Below are positions 1 through 10,338 of a stretch of 64,000 nucleotides of DNA, piece by piece. This DNA is from Budorcas taxicolor (taxonomy: Eukaryota > Chordata > Mammalia > Artiodactyla > Bovidae). Numbering within the stretch: the stretch's first letter is position 1; each line of letters opens with the position of its first letter. The notes under the pieces were generated by a model. It did no database searches and was not told where the DNA came from. It saw nothing but the letters and a program-made list of their open reading frames with translations. A program made the translations under genes and the position numbers. Location of the stretch: positions 184,567,170-184,631,169 of the forward strand of contig NC_068910.1 in the NCBI RefSeq assembly GCF_023091745.1. Direction: 5' to 3'.

Positions 1-42
1 AACAAGGCATTTAGCTTTTAGAACAAGGCATTTAGCTTTTAA
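1..42. repeat. 21-bp tandem duplication at window edge
   Basis: Positions 1-20 and 22-41 are identical, so a 21-base unit containing caaggcatttagc is present twice in tandem. Further copies could lie outside the window. It directly precedes a MER5-like element. Confidence 0.8.
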
Positions 43-44
43 CC

Positions 45-333
45 CACTGATTCTCAAACTCTGCACATTAGAAGAGCCTGATTCTTGTTTTTTTTTTTTT
101 TTTTTTTTTTTTGCTTTTAACACAGTCCATTCTCTTTATTTTTTTTTTTTTTAATTTTTATTTTTATTTTTTATTTTTTTTAATTTTAAAATCTTTAATT
201 CTTCTTGTTTTTTAAAGTCCAGACCATACCCCAGACCAATTAAATCACAGTCTCTAGGGATGCTGCACTGCAGCAGTTATCTGTGAAGTTCTCCAAGTGA
301 TTTCAAAGAGTAGACACATTTGGGAACCACTGC
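45..333 (+). mobile_element. MER5-like hAT DNA transposon remnant, interrupted
   Basis: The left edge resembles the terminal inverted repeat of the MER5 group (ctgattctcaaactctg) and the right edge reads tttgggaaccactgc, close to its complement. The middle is split by a T-rich insertion at 88-205. MER5 elements are non-autonomous hAT-Charlie derivatives found across placental mammals. The family is assigned from memory and the exact subfamily is uncertain. Confidence 0.6.
88..205 (-). mobile_element. T-rich insertion, likely antisense L1 3' tail
   Basis: Long T runs (88-112, 138-152) are followed by an AT-rich stretch containing aattttaaaatctttaat, which is common near the 3' end of bovine L1 read backwards. 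The motif ttcttgtttttt stands at both edges and could be the target-site duplication. It splits the surrounding MER5-like element. Confidence 0.5.
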
Positions 334-383
334 TTGAACAAGGTCTGGAAAGGGAGCCAATTATTCAGGCCTGGTGATTTAGA

Positions 384-529
384 GCATTGTTCTCATCTTA
401 TCTGCACATTAGAATCACCTGGGGAACTTTTGAAACTCCTGAAGTCCACACTGTATCCAAGTCTATTAAGTCAGAATTGCATGGGGTAGGAGCCAGTCAC
501 CAGTAGTGATGCTAATATGCAGCCAAGTA
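384..529 (+). mobile_element. Second MER5-like element
   Basis: The segment contains cattagaatcacctgggga, typical of the MER5 left half, and ends in gatgctaatatgcagcc, similar to the right half. It follows the first copy and abuts the third. It is diverged and lacks clean terminal repeats. Confidence 0.5.
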
Positions 530-716
530 GGGTTCTCAGACTTCATCACACATAAGAATCATCTGCAAGGCTCAATAAAACACAGAGTGCTGGGCTCCAT
601 ACCCCAAATTTCTAATTCAAATAGGTCTATGTTGAGGCTCAAGGATTAACATTTCTAAGTTCTCAGTTGATAATAATGTTGCTGTGGGTCCAGGGACCAC
701 ACTTCGAGATCTAAAA
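530..716 (+). mobile_element. Third MER5A-like element
   Basis: This copy runs from ggttctcagacttcatcac through a Y-rich centre (tgctgggctccataccccaa) to gggaccacacttcgagatc. The order and spacing match MER5A well. It is the best preserved of the three adjacent copies and points the same way. Confidence 0.7.
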
Positions 717-2140
717 TACTGATTTTGAAAATTAGCTTGAGACACGAAAATTCAAAAAAACACATGTTGAATTGTTTTAGTAGATGTGATATTATTATTC
801 AAACGTCTCCATGAGGACACTGACTATAACTATTTTAATATTTTCTCCTATTTCTTATATTAACTCTCTTCCCATCAGATAAGCTTTTTTCCCCTTTTAT
901 ATGTCTTGGTGCTTCTTTTCATTTCTCTCATATATATATGTAGATGAGAGGAGGGTCAATAAGTATGAAATCTAAATTTATTTCATTAATCCAAATGACA
1001 GTACTTGTATACCTGGCAATAAAGGCAATATCTGATGACAGAACCCTGATTGTAGAAGTTGTGGCTCCACAGAGGGGGAAATAAGCATCTGGGCAGAGCA
1101 GACTTTCTCTTAAAGTATGCAGATTGTTCGTCCACCAAGCACTAAGTGACTTATCTGTCATAACAGCTCTAAGCCATGCAGAATCCTTGCCACCTTACTC
1201 CGGCCCCAGGACTCATTTTAGTATGCTCAGAAGTCTGTCTTTTCATGTTAGAATTTCATATACAGTTTTAGCCAGATAATGAATGCTCAGAAAATTCTGA
1301 AGTCACATAGCCTATATTTTCCTATTTATGTGAGAATCTGCATGATAATATCCCCTTCCCCTACTCCAGAAAAAAAAAAAAGGAAAACTAAACAATTCAT
1401 TCAGAAACAAATCAGTGAATCAGGGGAAAAGATCAAGTAAGTGGTAGATGAGTAAACCTCATATTAAAGAAAACAACTGGGGAGTGGGAGAGAGGAGAGG
1501 AGAAGAAGAAGAAGAAAGTGGAGGATGAGGAGAGGGAGGAGGAGAAGGGAGGTGATGACGTTTGTCTTTTCTCTTTGTTGACTTCTCAGTGTACTTCATA
1601 CTTAAAGTATCTGACTTAGGATGTGATTATTTTAATGCTGGATCATGTTGCTCTAAATTAAACAAGTGGGTGATTCCAGAATTGATTGATACCATTGTCA
1701 CTATATTAATGTTTATTTCATTGCACTGATTAATCTTCCTTCTCAACTAGCCTGTTGCCACTTGGAATATACATCAGTTCATTATGGTGCCAAGTGGTAA
1801 CATGGGAGTTTTTGATCCACAAAAATACACAATCAAGGGCAGCTAAAGTCACAAATGAAAAAAGCCATGATCAAGGTTGGTTTCCACATACTCTGTTTCT
1901 TCATGTATCATTATGGTATTAATATGATCTGATATATTGAAGCTGGAGAAGATGTGGTTAAAATCAACTATACTACAATGCACTATTGAGAGGCAGAGAC
2001 TATTTCAATCATCCTTAGAGCTATGACCATAGCAGTATATTTTTTCCTCTCTGAACAAAATACTATTTCTGCTCTATTTTTACCACTCAAAGTATTTTTA
2101 AAAAAAAAAAAACAACAACAAGCAAAAAGGTCACACACAC
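717..2140. other. No recognised gene or repeat apart from purine tract
   Basis: The stretch is AT-rich with stops in all frames. A 77-codon minus-strand frame (928-1161) has no recognisable domain and is probably chance. The one clear structural feature is the purine tract listed separately. Confidence 0.5.
1485..1555. repeat. GA-rich purine tract
   Basis: About 70 bases are almost purely purine on the + strand, built from gaggag and gaagaagaa units. Such tracts are low-complexity sequence and can in principle form triplex DNA. Confidence 0.85.
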
Positions 2141-2300
2141 TAATGGAAAGAGGATTCTACAGAGCATGTGCATCAGAGGATGGAACTCTTGGAGGCCATC
2201 TTGGAATTCTGTCTACCACCTAATCTCAATTTTTGCAGATATATATATCCTATTGGTTCTGTTTTTCTGGAGAACTGTAATATAAAGCCCTGACTAATAT
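2141..2300. mobile_element. LTR fragments (MaLR type, tentative)
   Basis: The segment ggaggccatcttggaattct near 2191 resembles the end of an antisense MLT1 LTR; a similar end stands at 3782-3810. It is followed by tcctattggttctgttt and ctgactaatatg, typical of the 3' end of other mammalian LTRs. Boundaries and subfamily are uncertain. Confidence 0.4.
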
Positions 2301-2645
2301 GTAGATGAATCTTGAGCACATTATGTTAAGCAAAAGAGCCAATTGTAAAAAGACACGCACTGTATGATTTCACTTATATAAGATATCTAGAGTATTCAAA
2401 TTTATATAAACATTAAGTGACATGATGGTGGTTATAGGGCTGTGGGGAGGAAGGAATGCGGAACTGTTTAATGGGTACAGAGTTTCAGTTTTACAAGAGG
2501 AAAAAGTTCTGGAGATTGGTTACACAACAATGTGAATATACTTGGCACCACTGAGCTGTACACTTAAAAATGGTTAAGATAAATGTTTTTTAATTTTTAC
2601 CACAATTAAAACAAAATGAAACAAAAGCAAAAAAAAGAAACAAGC
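2301..2645 (+). mobile_element. L1 3' end, old (L1M type)
   Basis: Sense L1 3' sequence: cattatgttaagcaaaag, then tgtatgatttcacttatat, the G-rich block near 2440, actgagctgtacacttaaaa near 2551 and an A-rich tail. These are standard landmarks of the end of ORF2 and the 3' UTR of older mammalian L1. It is 5'-truncated with no open reading frame left. Confidence 0.85.
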
Positions 2646-3239
2646 TGTCGATACTTTCCTGGTTCAACTGATTTCAAACAGAGTTAAAATTCAGAAATAC
2701 TTGCTATGGCTTTAAAGAGAAGCGGTGTGAAGTCAGAATGGACACCCAAATTGAACTTGAATCAACAGTTATCTAGCTGGTGTTAAAAATAGTAACAAAT
2801 AAACAAAAAGCCAAATGAATGGGATATTCTCCTACAGATAGGAACATAAGAGCAAGGACCAATACCTTATTCTATCATCAGTGGGCAGTACCTTACAAGA
2901 TTTTGAATCTGTTGGAAGTCAACACACGATATGTGAGAAAACTGAACTGAGTTCAGAAAGAAACATCATAAAACCTAAAAATGTGTTCTATAGAAATGTT
3001 AAATGAAGGTAGAGGTTAAAGGTTTACCCATAGAAGTTAATAGAATCCAGATTTTTTTTGCAGTATAGACTAGATATCTAAAGGAAAGTTACTAAGTTAT
3101 TACAAGGAGGGCATTTTCCAACAATTTTCCAATTCCCTAGAACACAAACCTGAAGGTGTGGACTTCAATTCAGTAAGATACTTTTCCAGGCATAAGAGTA
3201 ACTAAACCCTGTCAAAGAGAATGGCAGACCATCTGTACT
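2646..3239. other. Nothing recognised
   Basis: AT-rich sequence without a useful open frame, RNA gene or recognised repeat on either strand. Confidence 0.4.
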
Positions 3240-3820
3240 GGCTGTGTGGCAAATAGGTGTGTACCTCAAACTTAGTATTTTAAAACAACATACATTTACA
3301 ATTTATTATTTTACCATTTCTGTGGGTCTGGAGTCTGAGCACAGTCCAGCTGGGTGCTGTCCTCAGGCTCAAGGTGTTGGCTGGAGGTACAATCTCATGT
3401 TATCTTGGCATCTTCTTCCAAGCTCACTGGATATTAGCAGAATTTAGTTCCTCTGGAGCCGTGAGGGCTGAGGCCCATTCTTTGCCACCCCTTCTATCTA
3501 CACCATAGCAGTTTGCTACTTCAAGGCAAACAGGAGGGAGTCCACTGCTGTTTCTTGCCTCTTAAGTCTCACTGATTAATCCAGACCCATGTAGGATAAT
3601 CCCTCTTTTGACTGATTCAAAATAAACTGATAAGGGTCCTAATCACATTTGTAAAATCACTTTTGCCACATGATGTAACAGAATCAGGAGAATAACTTCT
3701 TATGATATTCACAGGCCCCACTCACAATGATAGGAAGAAGGTTTTCAATAGTGTGTACATGAAAGAGCAGGACTCTTGAAGACCATCTTGTAATTCTGGC
3801 TACCATATTGTCTCAATTTT
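3240..3820 (-). mobile_element. MLT1-like MaLR LTR, antisense
   Basis: The order of landmarks matches an inverted MLT1 LTR: aacttagtattttaaaacaa, then catttctgtgggtctggag, gcagaatttagttcctctgg, ataatccctcttttgactga, and a closing gaccatcttgtaattctgg. MLT1 LTRs are old ERVL-MaLR remnants shared across placental mammals. No internal retroviral sequence is attached. The subfamily is not resolved. Confidence 0.65.
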
Positions 3821-4383
3821 TGCTTATCAGACCCTGAACTACATCACTTTTATTTAATTGCTGAGTATCACCCTAAATATGGGCTAGATGAAAATTCCAT
3901 TTATTTCTGTCAAAAATACTTGCAAATCATTTCCTCAAGAGGAAACCTGTGTGTGTGGACCAGCCCAGCATGAAGGTGGAATAGTTAAATCATATGTAGG
4001 GTGGTTGAAAGAATGCCACATGACCTCACATCTGCTTAAAAATGTATTCCTAGGTTTGCAATGAAACCTGATATCAGCTTCAACAATGTCACTCTATTGG
4101 ATTTATTTCTAGATATACCCCAGTTAATAGCCAATGGGCCAGCATCAAGGACTTGGCTAGGATGGGTCAGAGAGAGGTGATTCAAATTCAATATTGATAA
4201 TACTCTTTTGCAGGAACACCTCAGTATTTCTGGGTTGATATCACTCACGTTCATAATGTGTGTCTCCTAAAGTAATACTCATTAAAGAAGTAAGTATTAA
4301 AAATATTTAAATAGCATTAAACAGTATTAAAAATACTGTTACACATGTACTCTGATGTTCACTGCTGCACTGTCTACAATGGT
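3821..4383. other. Nothing recognised
   Basis: No gene or clear repeat is seen. A 72-codon minus-strand frame (4036-4254) has no recognisable motif. Confidence 0.4.
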
Positions 4384-4917
4384 CAGTTCAGTTCAGTTCA
4401 GTCACTCAGTCATGTCAACACTTTGTCACTTCATGGACTGCAGCATACCAGGCTTCCCTGTCCATCATCAACTCCCAGAGAATACTCAAACTCATGTCCA
4501 TCGAGTCAGTGATGCCATCCAACCATCTCATCTTCTGTTGTCCCCTTCTCCTGCCTTCAATCTTTCCAAGCATCAGGGTCTTTTCCAAGGAGTCAGTTCT
4601 TTGCATCAGGTGGCCAAAGTATTCGAGTTTCAACTTCAGCATCAGTCCTGCCAATGAATATTCAGGACTGATTTCCTTTAGGGTGGACTGGTTGGATCTC
4701 CTTGCAGTCCAAGGAACTCTCAAGAGTCTTCTCCAACACCGCAGTTCAAAAGCATCAATTCTTCAATGCTCAGCTTTCCTTATAGTCCAACATTCATATC
4801 CATCAGTGACTACTGGAAAAAACATAACTTTGACTAAGACAGACCTTTGTTGGCAAAGTGATGTCTCTGCTTTTTAATTTGCTGTCTAGGTTGGTCATAA
4901 CTTTTCTTTCAAGGAGC

Positions 4918-5122
4918 AGTGAAAGTGAAAGTGTGAAAGTCGTTCAGTCGTATCCAACTCTTTGCAACCTCACAGACTATACATTCCATGGAATTCTCCA
5001 GACCAGAATACTGGAGTGGGTAGTCATTCCCTTCTCTAGGGGATCTTCCAAACCCAGGGAATGAACCCAGGTCTCCCACATTGTGGGGATACTTTACCAG
5101 CTGAGCCACAAGGGAAGCCCTC
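4918..5122 (-). mobile_element. Bov-tA SINE, antisense, nested in BovB
   Basis: Read backwards this is a tRNA-derived Bov-tA: gggcttcccttgtggctcag is the head, on the right. The target duplication caaggagc stands at 4910-4917 and 5123-5130. The BovB sequence resumes in phase on both sides, so the SINE is younger than the BovB copy. Confidence 0.9.
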
Positions 5123-5224
5123 CAAGGAGCAAGCATCTTTTAATTTCATGGCTGCAGTCACCATCTGCAGTGGTTTGGGAGCCCACAAAAATAAAATCTG
5201 TCACTGTTTCCATTGTTGCTCCAT

Positions 5225-6795
5225 CTATTTGCCATGAAGTGATGGGACCAGATACCATGAACTTAGTTTTCTGAATTTGAGTTTTAAGACAACTTTTTCA
5301 CTCTCTTCTTTCTCTTTCATCAAGAGACTATTTAGATTTTCACTTTCTGCCATAAGTGTGGTGTCATCTGCATATCTGAGGTTATTGATATTTCTCCTGG
5401 CAATCTTCGTTCCAGTTTGTGCTTCATCCAGCCCAGCATTTTGCATGATGTACTCTGCATATAAGTTAAATAAGCAGGGTGACAATATACAGCCTTGATA
5501 TACTCCTTTCCTGATTTGAAACCAGTCTGTTGTTCCATGTCCAGTTCTGTTGCTTCCTGATCTGCATACAGATTTCTCAGGAGGCAGGTCAGGTGGTCTG
5601 GTATTCCCATCTCTTGAAGAATTTTCCACAGTTTGTTGTAACCCATGCCGTCAAAGTATTTGGCGTAGTAAATAGAACAGAAGTAGATTTTTTTCTGGAA
5701 CTCTATTGATTTTTTCATGGTCCAACGGATGTTGGCAACTTGACCTCTGGTTCCTCTGCCTTTTCTAAATCTATCTTGAACATCTGGAAGTTCTCAGTTC
5801 ACATACTGCTGAAGTCTGGCTTGGAGAATTTTGAGCATTACTTTGTTTGCATGTACTGCTGCTAAGTCACTTCAGTCGTGTCCAACTCTGTGCTACCCCA
5901 TAGACAGCAGCCTACCAGGCTCCCCTATCCCTGGAATTCTCCAGGCAATAACACTAGAGTGGGTTGCCATTTCCTTCTCCAACGCATGAAAGTGAAAAGT
6001 TGTTTGCATGTGAGTTGAGTGCAATTGTGCCGTAGTTTGAACATCCTTCGGCACTGCCTTTCTTTGGGATTGGAGTGAAAACTGACTTTTTCCAGTCCCG
6101 TGGCCACTGCTGACTTTTCCAGATTTGCTGGCATATTGAGTGCAGCACTTTCACCGCATCATCTTTAGGATTTGAAACAGCTCAACTGGAATTACATCAC
6201 CTCCACTAGCTTTGTTTGTAGTGATGCTTCCGAAGTCCCAGTTGACTTCGTATTCCAGGATGTCTGGCTCTAGGTGAGTGATCAGACCATCATGATCATC
6301 TGGGTCATGAAGGTCTTTTTTGTATAGTTCTTCTGTGTATTCTTGCCACCTCTTCTTAATATCTTCTGCTTCTGTTAAGTCCATACCATTTCTGTCCTTT
6401 ATTGTGCCCATCTTTGCATGAAATGTTCCCTTGGTATCTCTAATTTTCTTGAGGAGATTTCTAGTCTTTCCCATTCTATTGTTTTCCTCTATTTCTTTGC
6501 ATTGATCACTGAAGAACACTTTCTTATCTCTTCTTGTTATTCTGTGGAACTCTGCATTCAAATGGGCATGACTTTCCTTTTCTCCTTTGCCTTTCACTTC
6601 TCTTCTTTTCTCAGCTATTTGTAAGGCCTCCTCAGACAACCATTTGGCCTCTTTGCATTTCTTTTTCTTGAAGATAGTCTTGATCCCTGCCTCCTGTACA
6701 ATGGCATGAACCTCTGTCCATAGTTTTTCAGGCACTCTGTCTATCAGATCTAATATCTTGAATCTATTTGTCACCTCCACTGAATAATGGAAGCA
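5225..6795 (-). pseudogene. BovB reverse transcriptase remnant
   Basis: Minus-strand frames at 6151-6813, 5332-5718 and 5225-5629 together give the BovB ORF from the pre-RT linker (IKKRWQEYTEELYKKDL) to the catalytic box. The motif LRYADDTTLMAES is intact near 5355-5385, so the YADD active site is still encoded. Frameshifts and two SINE insertions break the frame, so no full protein can be made. On reading order, the first block holds the linker and the start of the fingers, and the others hold the palm. Confidence 0.85.
5855..6001 (-). mobile_element. Bov-A SINE monomer, nested in BovB
   Basis: Typical Bov-A sequence (ctgctaagtcacttcagtcg to tttccttctccaacgcatga). The 10-base target duplication gtttgcatgt is perfect at 5845-5854 and 6002-6011. 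Confidence 0.9.
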
Positions 6796-6812
6796 GCATA
6801 AATGTTCAGTCA

Positions 6813-7446
6813 CAGATTAATGGATAAAGATGTGGTACATGCAAACAACAACAGAAAATATTACTCAACCATAAAAGGGAACAAAATTGGGTGATGTGTA
6901 TTTGTAGTGATGTGGATGGACCTAGAGTCTGTCATGAAGAGTGAAGTAAGTCAGAAAGAGAAAAACATGTATCATATGTTATTGCATATGTATGGAATCT
7001 AGAAAAATGGTCCAGATGAACATATTTGCAGGGCAGCAATAGACATGGAGACACAGAGAAAGGACTTGTGGACACAGCGGGTGAAGGGGAGCATGGGACA
7101 AACTGAGAGAGTAGCGTTGACATACCTACACTACCATGTTTAAAATAAAGGGCTAGTGGGAAGCTGCTGTAGAGCACAGGGAGCTTGGCCCGGTACTCTG
7201 TGATGACCTAGCCGGGTGGGATGGGGGGTGGGAGGGAGGTTCAAGAGGGATGGAATATATGTACACATATAGCTGATTCACTTTGTTGTATAGCAGAAAC
7301 TAACACAGCATCTTTTTTTTTTAATTTTACTTTATTTTACTTTACAATACTGTATTGGTTTTGCCATACATCAAAACGAATCCGCCACGGGTGTACATGT
7401 AACACAGCATTTTAAAGCAATTATATGACAATAAAAACAATAAAAA
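6813..7446 (+). mobile_element. L1 3' end (artiodactyl type)
   Basis: Starts at the ORF2 end motif (ttaatggataaagatgtggt) and passes the stop region, the G-rich 3' UTR block near 7215 (gggtggga, gggtgggaggga) and the terminal cagcatnnnaaagcaattat, ending in an A-rich tail. An antisense L1 tail is nested at 7312-7400. Confidence 0.9.
7312..7400 (-). mobile_element. 89-bp antisense L1 tail nested in L1
   Basis: The insert is a T run followed by the last bases of the bovine L1 3' UTR in reverse (caatactgtattggttttgc, cgccacgggtgtacatg). The 10-base target duplication aacacagcat is perfect at 7302-7311 and 7401-7410. It is an extreme 5' truncation of an otherwise ordinary L1 insertion. Confidence 0.9.
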
Positions 7447-9654
7447 ATTTTTATTCATGTATTTCAGAACTTCATCATTTTATATTGCCTTAACTTAGCT
7501 ATCTTCTTTCCCCCACTAATAAAAAACATTGTGTAGTATTGACTAAGTGTGACTTTTATTAATTTTACATATTTTCATATTTGTATGGTAGTAGAACATA
7601 GCACACAGGAGCACACAGGAAATCCAGAGCACACAGGAAACTGTCCTCAGGAAAGAAAAGGCACATGTTTAAATAAACTATCACTTCCAAGATATGTAAC
7701 AAGGCCTGATAAATTGTCAGTTCAATATCCTAGCTGATCGTGCATGTACTGTACATGCTATTTAAGGAATGTGACCATACCGTATAGATTTTTCTCTTAG
7801 TGTCTGTTAAAGTAATAACACAGGAGCATGTTATTATAAACTACAAGGATCATAAATACTAACCCTATAGCATTTTTATTACCAACTTATATCAAAGGCA
7901 ATCTGGCACTCTTTTACACATAATATTCTCCCATTAGTAAGCAGTCTTATATTACAGACATAAAATATTTGTAAGCATTTTAACTTGGCCAGGCTACTGC
8001 AGCTGTGTCACATTTGTTTTTCCTTATTTTAATATGAGCTTATTTAGATGAAACTGGAATTGCCTTCTTCTCCTCTAGATGACAGATCTGGTTTAGTGCC
8101 AGGCCACTTAGTGAGGCCTATCAAACAACGCTCTATTATGTACAGTGGCATAATTTGAAAAATCACAAGAACACTAACTCATAACATATGTCAATATGCC
8201 CAGTTAGTTCAAAATCTTGCCTTTTACAGGTGATTTTATATTCCATTTTAAAATGCTCTTTAATGCCCCTGCTGCAAACAGTTCACCTGATCAACTCCGA
8301 ATGATTTTAACCTTTTTTTTTTTTTTTCAGAAACTTTTAGCTGACCTTTGTATTTCATCAACTTGCACTTGAGAAATCTATAAACTGAATTAAGAAATGA
8401 GATTTCCTTAATTGTGGTTTCCTCTCATTTTCCAATCACTGCTCGCCTACCATCCCCAGGGCTGTCCTGGTGTCATTCAATGATGTAGGGCCTCTTCAAG
8501 ATCCTGGTAAGCTGGTAGCCTCTGCCTCTCAAGGTATTTCCAGTGATATGAAATGATATCATCATAAGAGAGTCTGCCATAGGTGTCCTTTCTCAATCTC
8601 CTCCTAAAAACTGAGATGGTAAGACTGCCTCAGAAAGAATAATCAAATCCTCAGACTCTATACTCTAAGGTTAGTGACCAACATAGGCTTTTAGCAATAC
8701 TTTCTTGTCATGATTAATATGAAAGCTTCATCCATCTATTGAGTATAGACCATCCCCTTCCAACCCTAAATAGTAATTTAATCTTTCTGCACATCTGTTT
8801 ACAGCAGGAGAGATCTTCACTACCCTGAAGACTCAAGGGCAAAAAAAAGTTCTGCTGTCTAAATTTTTCTGCTTTGCATTTTAATCTCAGCTTGATTTTT
8901 TTGTATCTTATCTATTGGTTCAGCACTCAACTAACCTTTATCCTAAATACTATATAGCTCCATTTTTAAGTGATAAGCTACATATACATATATATTGAGT
9001 ACTTGTCCAAATTTCATGAATAATCATTAATCTCAATACTAGTCTATATTCATGGTTTTGGACTGAAAAATCTTTTAGGGGTAGAACTATAACTAGAACT
9101 GAAAAAATATATAGCATCACAGGGTTTGTGAGGAACCATCCAGGTTAGAAAATACTCAAACAGTAATTATCAGTGAAAGGTGACAATGGTGATATAGTGC
9201 ATTAGAGCAATCCATAAAGGTATACCCCAGTAGGAAAAAGCTACATTTGAAGTGTAGCTAAATCAGTAATAGAATAGTGATAATACATGCCCCCTTATGA
9301 CTTTCTGTTAAAGGAAACAAGCAGAATGTAACTAACAAACAAAGGAATGGACAAGTGAAAAGGATATAGACAACAGCCCCAAAGAGCAATGCTTTCATAG
9401 TTATTATATGTTACAGATTCTTAATGCAAGTTAACATTTAGATATACACGTAAAGATGTGGTGGACTTTCACTTAGTATTAGGTGTCTAGATAAAAAGAT
9501 TGAGTTTATTATGCAAAGTGTTATGTCTATTACTTAAGTTTCAGATTCAGCTGAATACATTATTGAAAAGGATGACAGAAACTACAAGACACTGTTTTGA
9601 CTGGATTTAACATTACTCATTTTCTTTCTCTCCCTCTCTTAATTATTTGGTTAC
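7447..9654. other. No recognised gene or young repeat
   Basis: About 2.2 kb, AT-rich, with no open frame of note. Small features are three copies of agcacacagga at 7598-7637 and a near-perfect palindrome gcatgtac-t-gtacatgc at 7742-7758. No repeat family was recognised. Confidence 0.45.
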
Positions 9655-10338
9655 TTGATATATCTAGCAAGTCAACTGGATAGTCATGAAGGGGTTCAGA
9701 ACAGGCCTCCCCAGTTTAAATTCTTTAAAGAAGAGGGAGGAATGCTTCTCTCTTTTTTTTAATTTTTATTTTTACTTTATTTTACTTTACAATACTGTAT
9801 TGGTTTTGGCATACATTGACATGAATCCACCACGGGTGTACACGAGCTCCCAAACATGAACCCCCCTCCCACCACCCACCCCACATCATCCCTCCGGATC
9901 ATCCCCGTGCACCAGCCCCAAGCATGCTTCTCTTGAGCCCTCAGGGTCTTGATTGCCTTCAGCTCAAAATAATCCACATGCCAAAGTGACCCCTCTTTAA
10001 CTGGATAGTCATAAAGGTGTTCTGAACAGGCCTCCCCAAGATGCATTACTTTGCATGTTAACCCTGCAGGAAAGGCAAACACCCAACTGCTCAACATCTG
10101 CTCTTCTTCTCATCCGTGAGTGACCTCAGTGTCATTAGATGCGCCAGGTCCCTCTCCCTTCCCTTTGCTTGGGATGGCATAGGCACCGCATTTTACCTTT
10201 CTGTCTCGGAGTCTCTCGTGTACATGAGGTCCCCATGCATGCAAAATGAAATTTGATTTTCTCCTGTTAATTTAATGTCAATTGAATTCTTAGACCACCC
10301 AGAAGTACCAAGAAGGGCAGAGGAAAATTTCTTCCCAC
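9655..10338 (+). mobile_element. Putative solo ERV LTR (class I-like)
   Basis: The right part (ttgattttctcctgttaat, then agaccacccagaagtacc, gcagaggaaaatttcttccc) closely resembles the R/U5 end of ruminant and other class I endogenous retrovirus LTRs. The left part has two copies of a 40-base block (9674-9713 and 9999-10037), as in U3 repeats. No gag, pol or env follows, so it looks like a solo LTR. An antisense L1 tail interrupts it at 9752-9923. Left boundary and family are uncertain. Confidence 0.5.
9752..9923 (-). mobile_element. Antisense L1 tail nested in LTR
   Basis: A T run is followed by reversed bovine L1 3' UTR (actttacaatactgtattgg, cccctcccaccacccaccc, tgcaccagccccaagc). The target duplication atgcttctct is at 9742-9751 and 9924-9933. 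Confidence 0.9.

Larger units (their letters stand above)
4384..6795 (-). mobile_element. BovB (RTE) LINE, antisense, 5'-truncated
   Basis: It begins with the reversed BovB tail (cagttcagttcagttcag) and runs back through the reverse-transcriptase region into the linker upstream of it. BovB is an RTE-clade LINE spread by target-primed reverse transcription. The copy is interrupted by SINEs at 4918-5122 and 5855-6001, each with a clean target duplication, so about 2.06 kb is BovB itself. The far edge near 6795 is where similarity to the copy at 13786-16200 stops. A sense L1 fragment starts within 20 bases of it. Confidence 0.9.

Noticed and set aside
4910..5130. Bov-tA and BovB joined as one chimaeric element
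   Set aside because: A perfect target duplication around the SINE shows a later, separate insertion.
9655..10338. A larger provirus around the LTR
   Set aside because: No gag, pol or env similarity, primer-binding site or second LTR is visible on either side.
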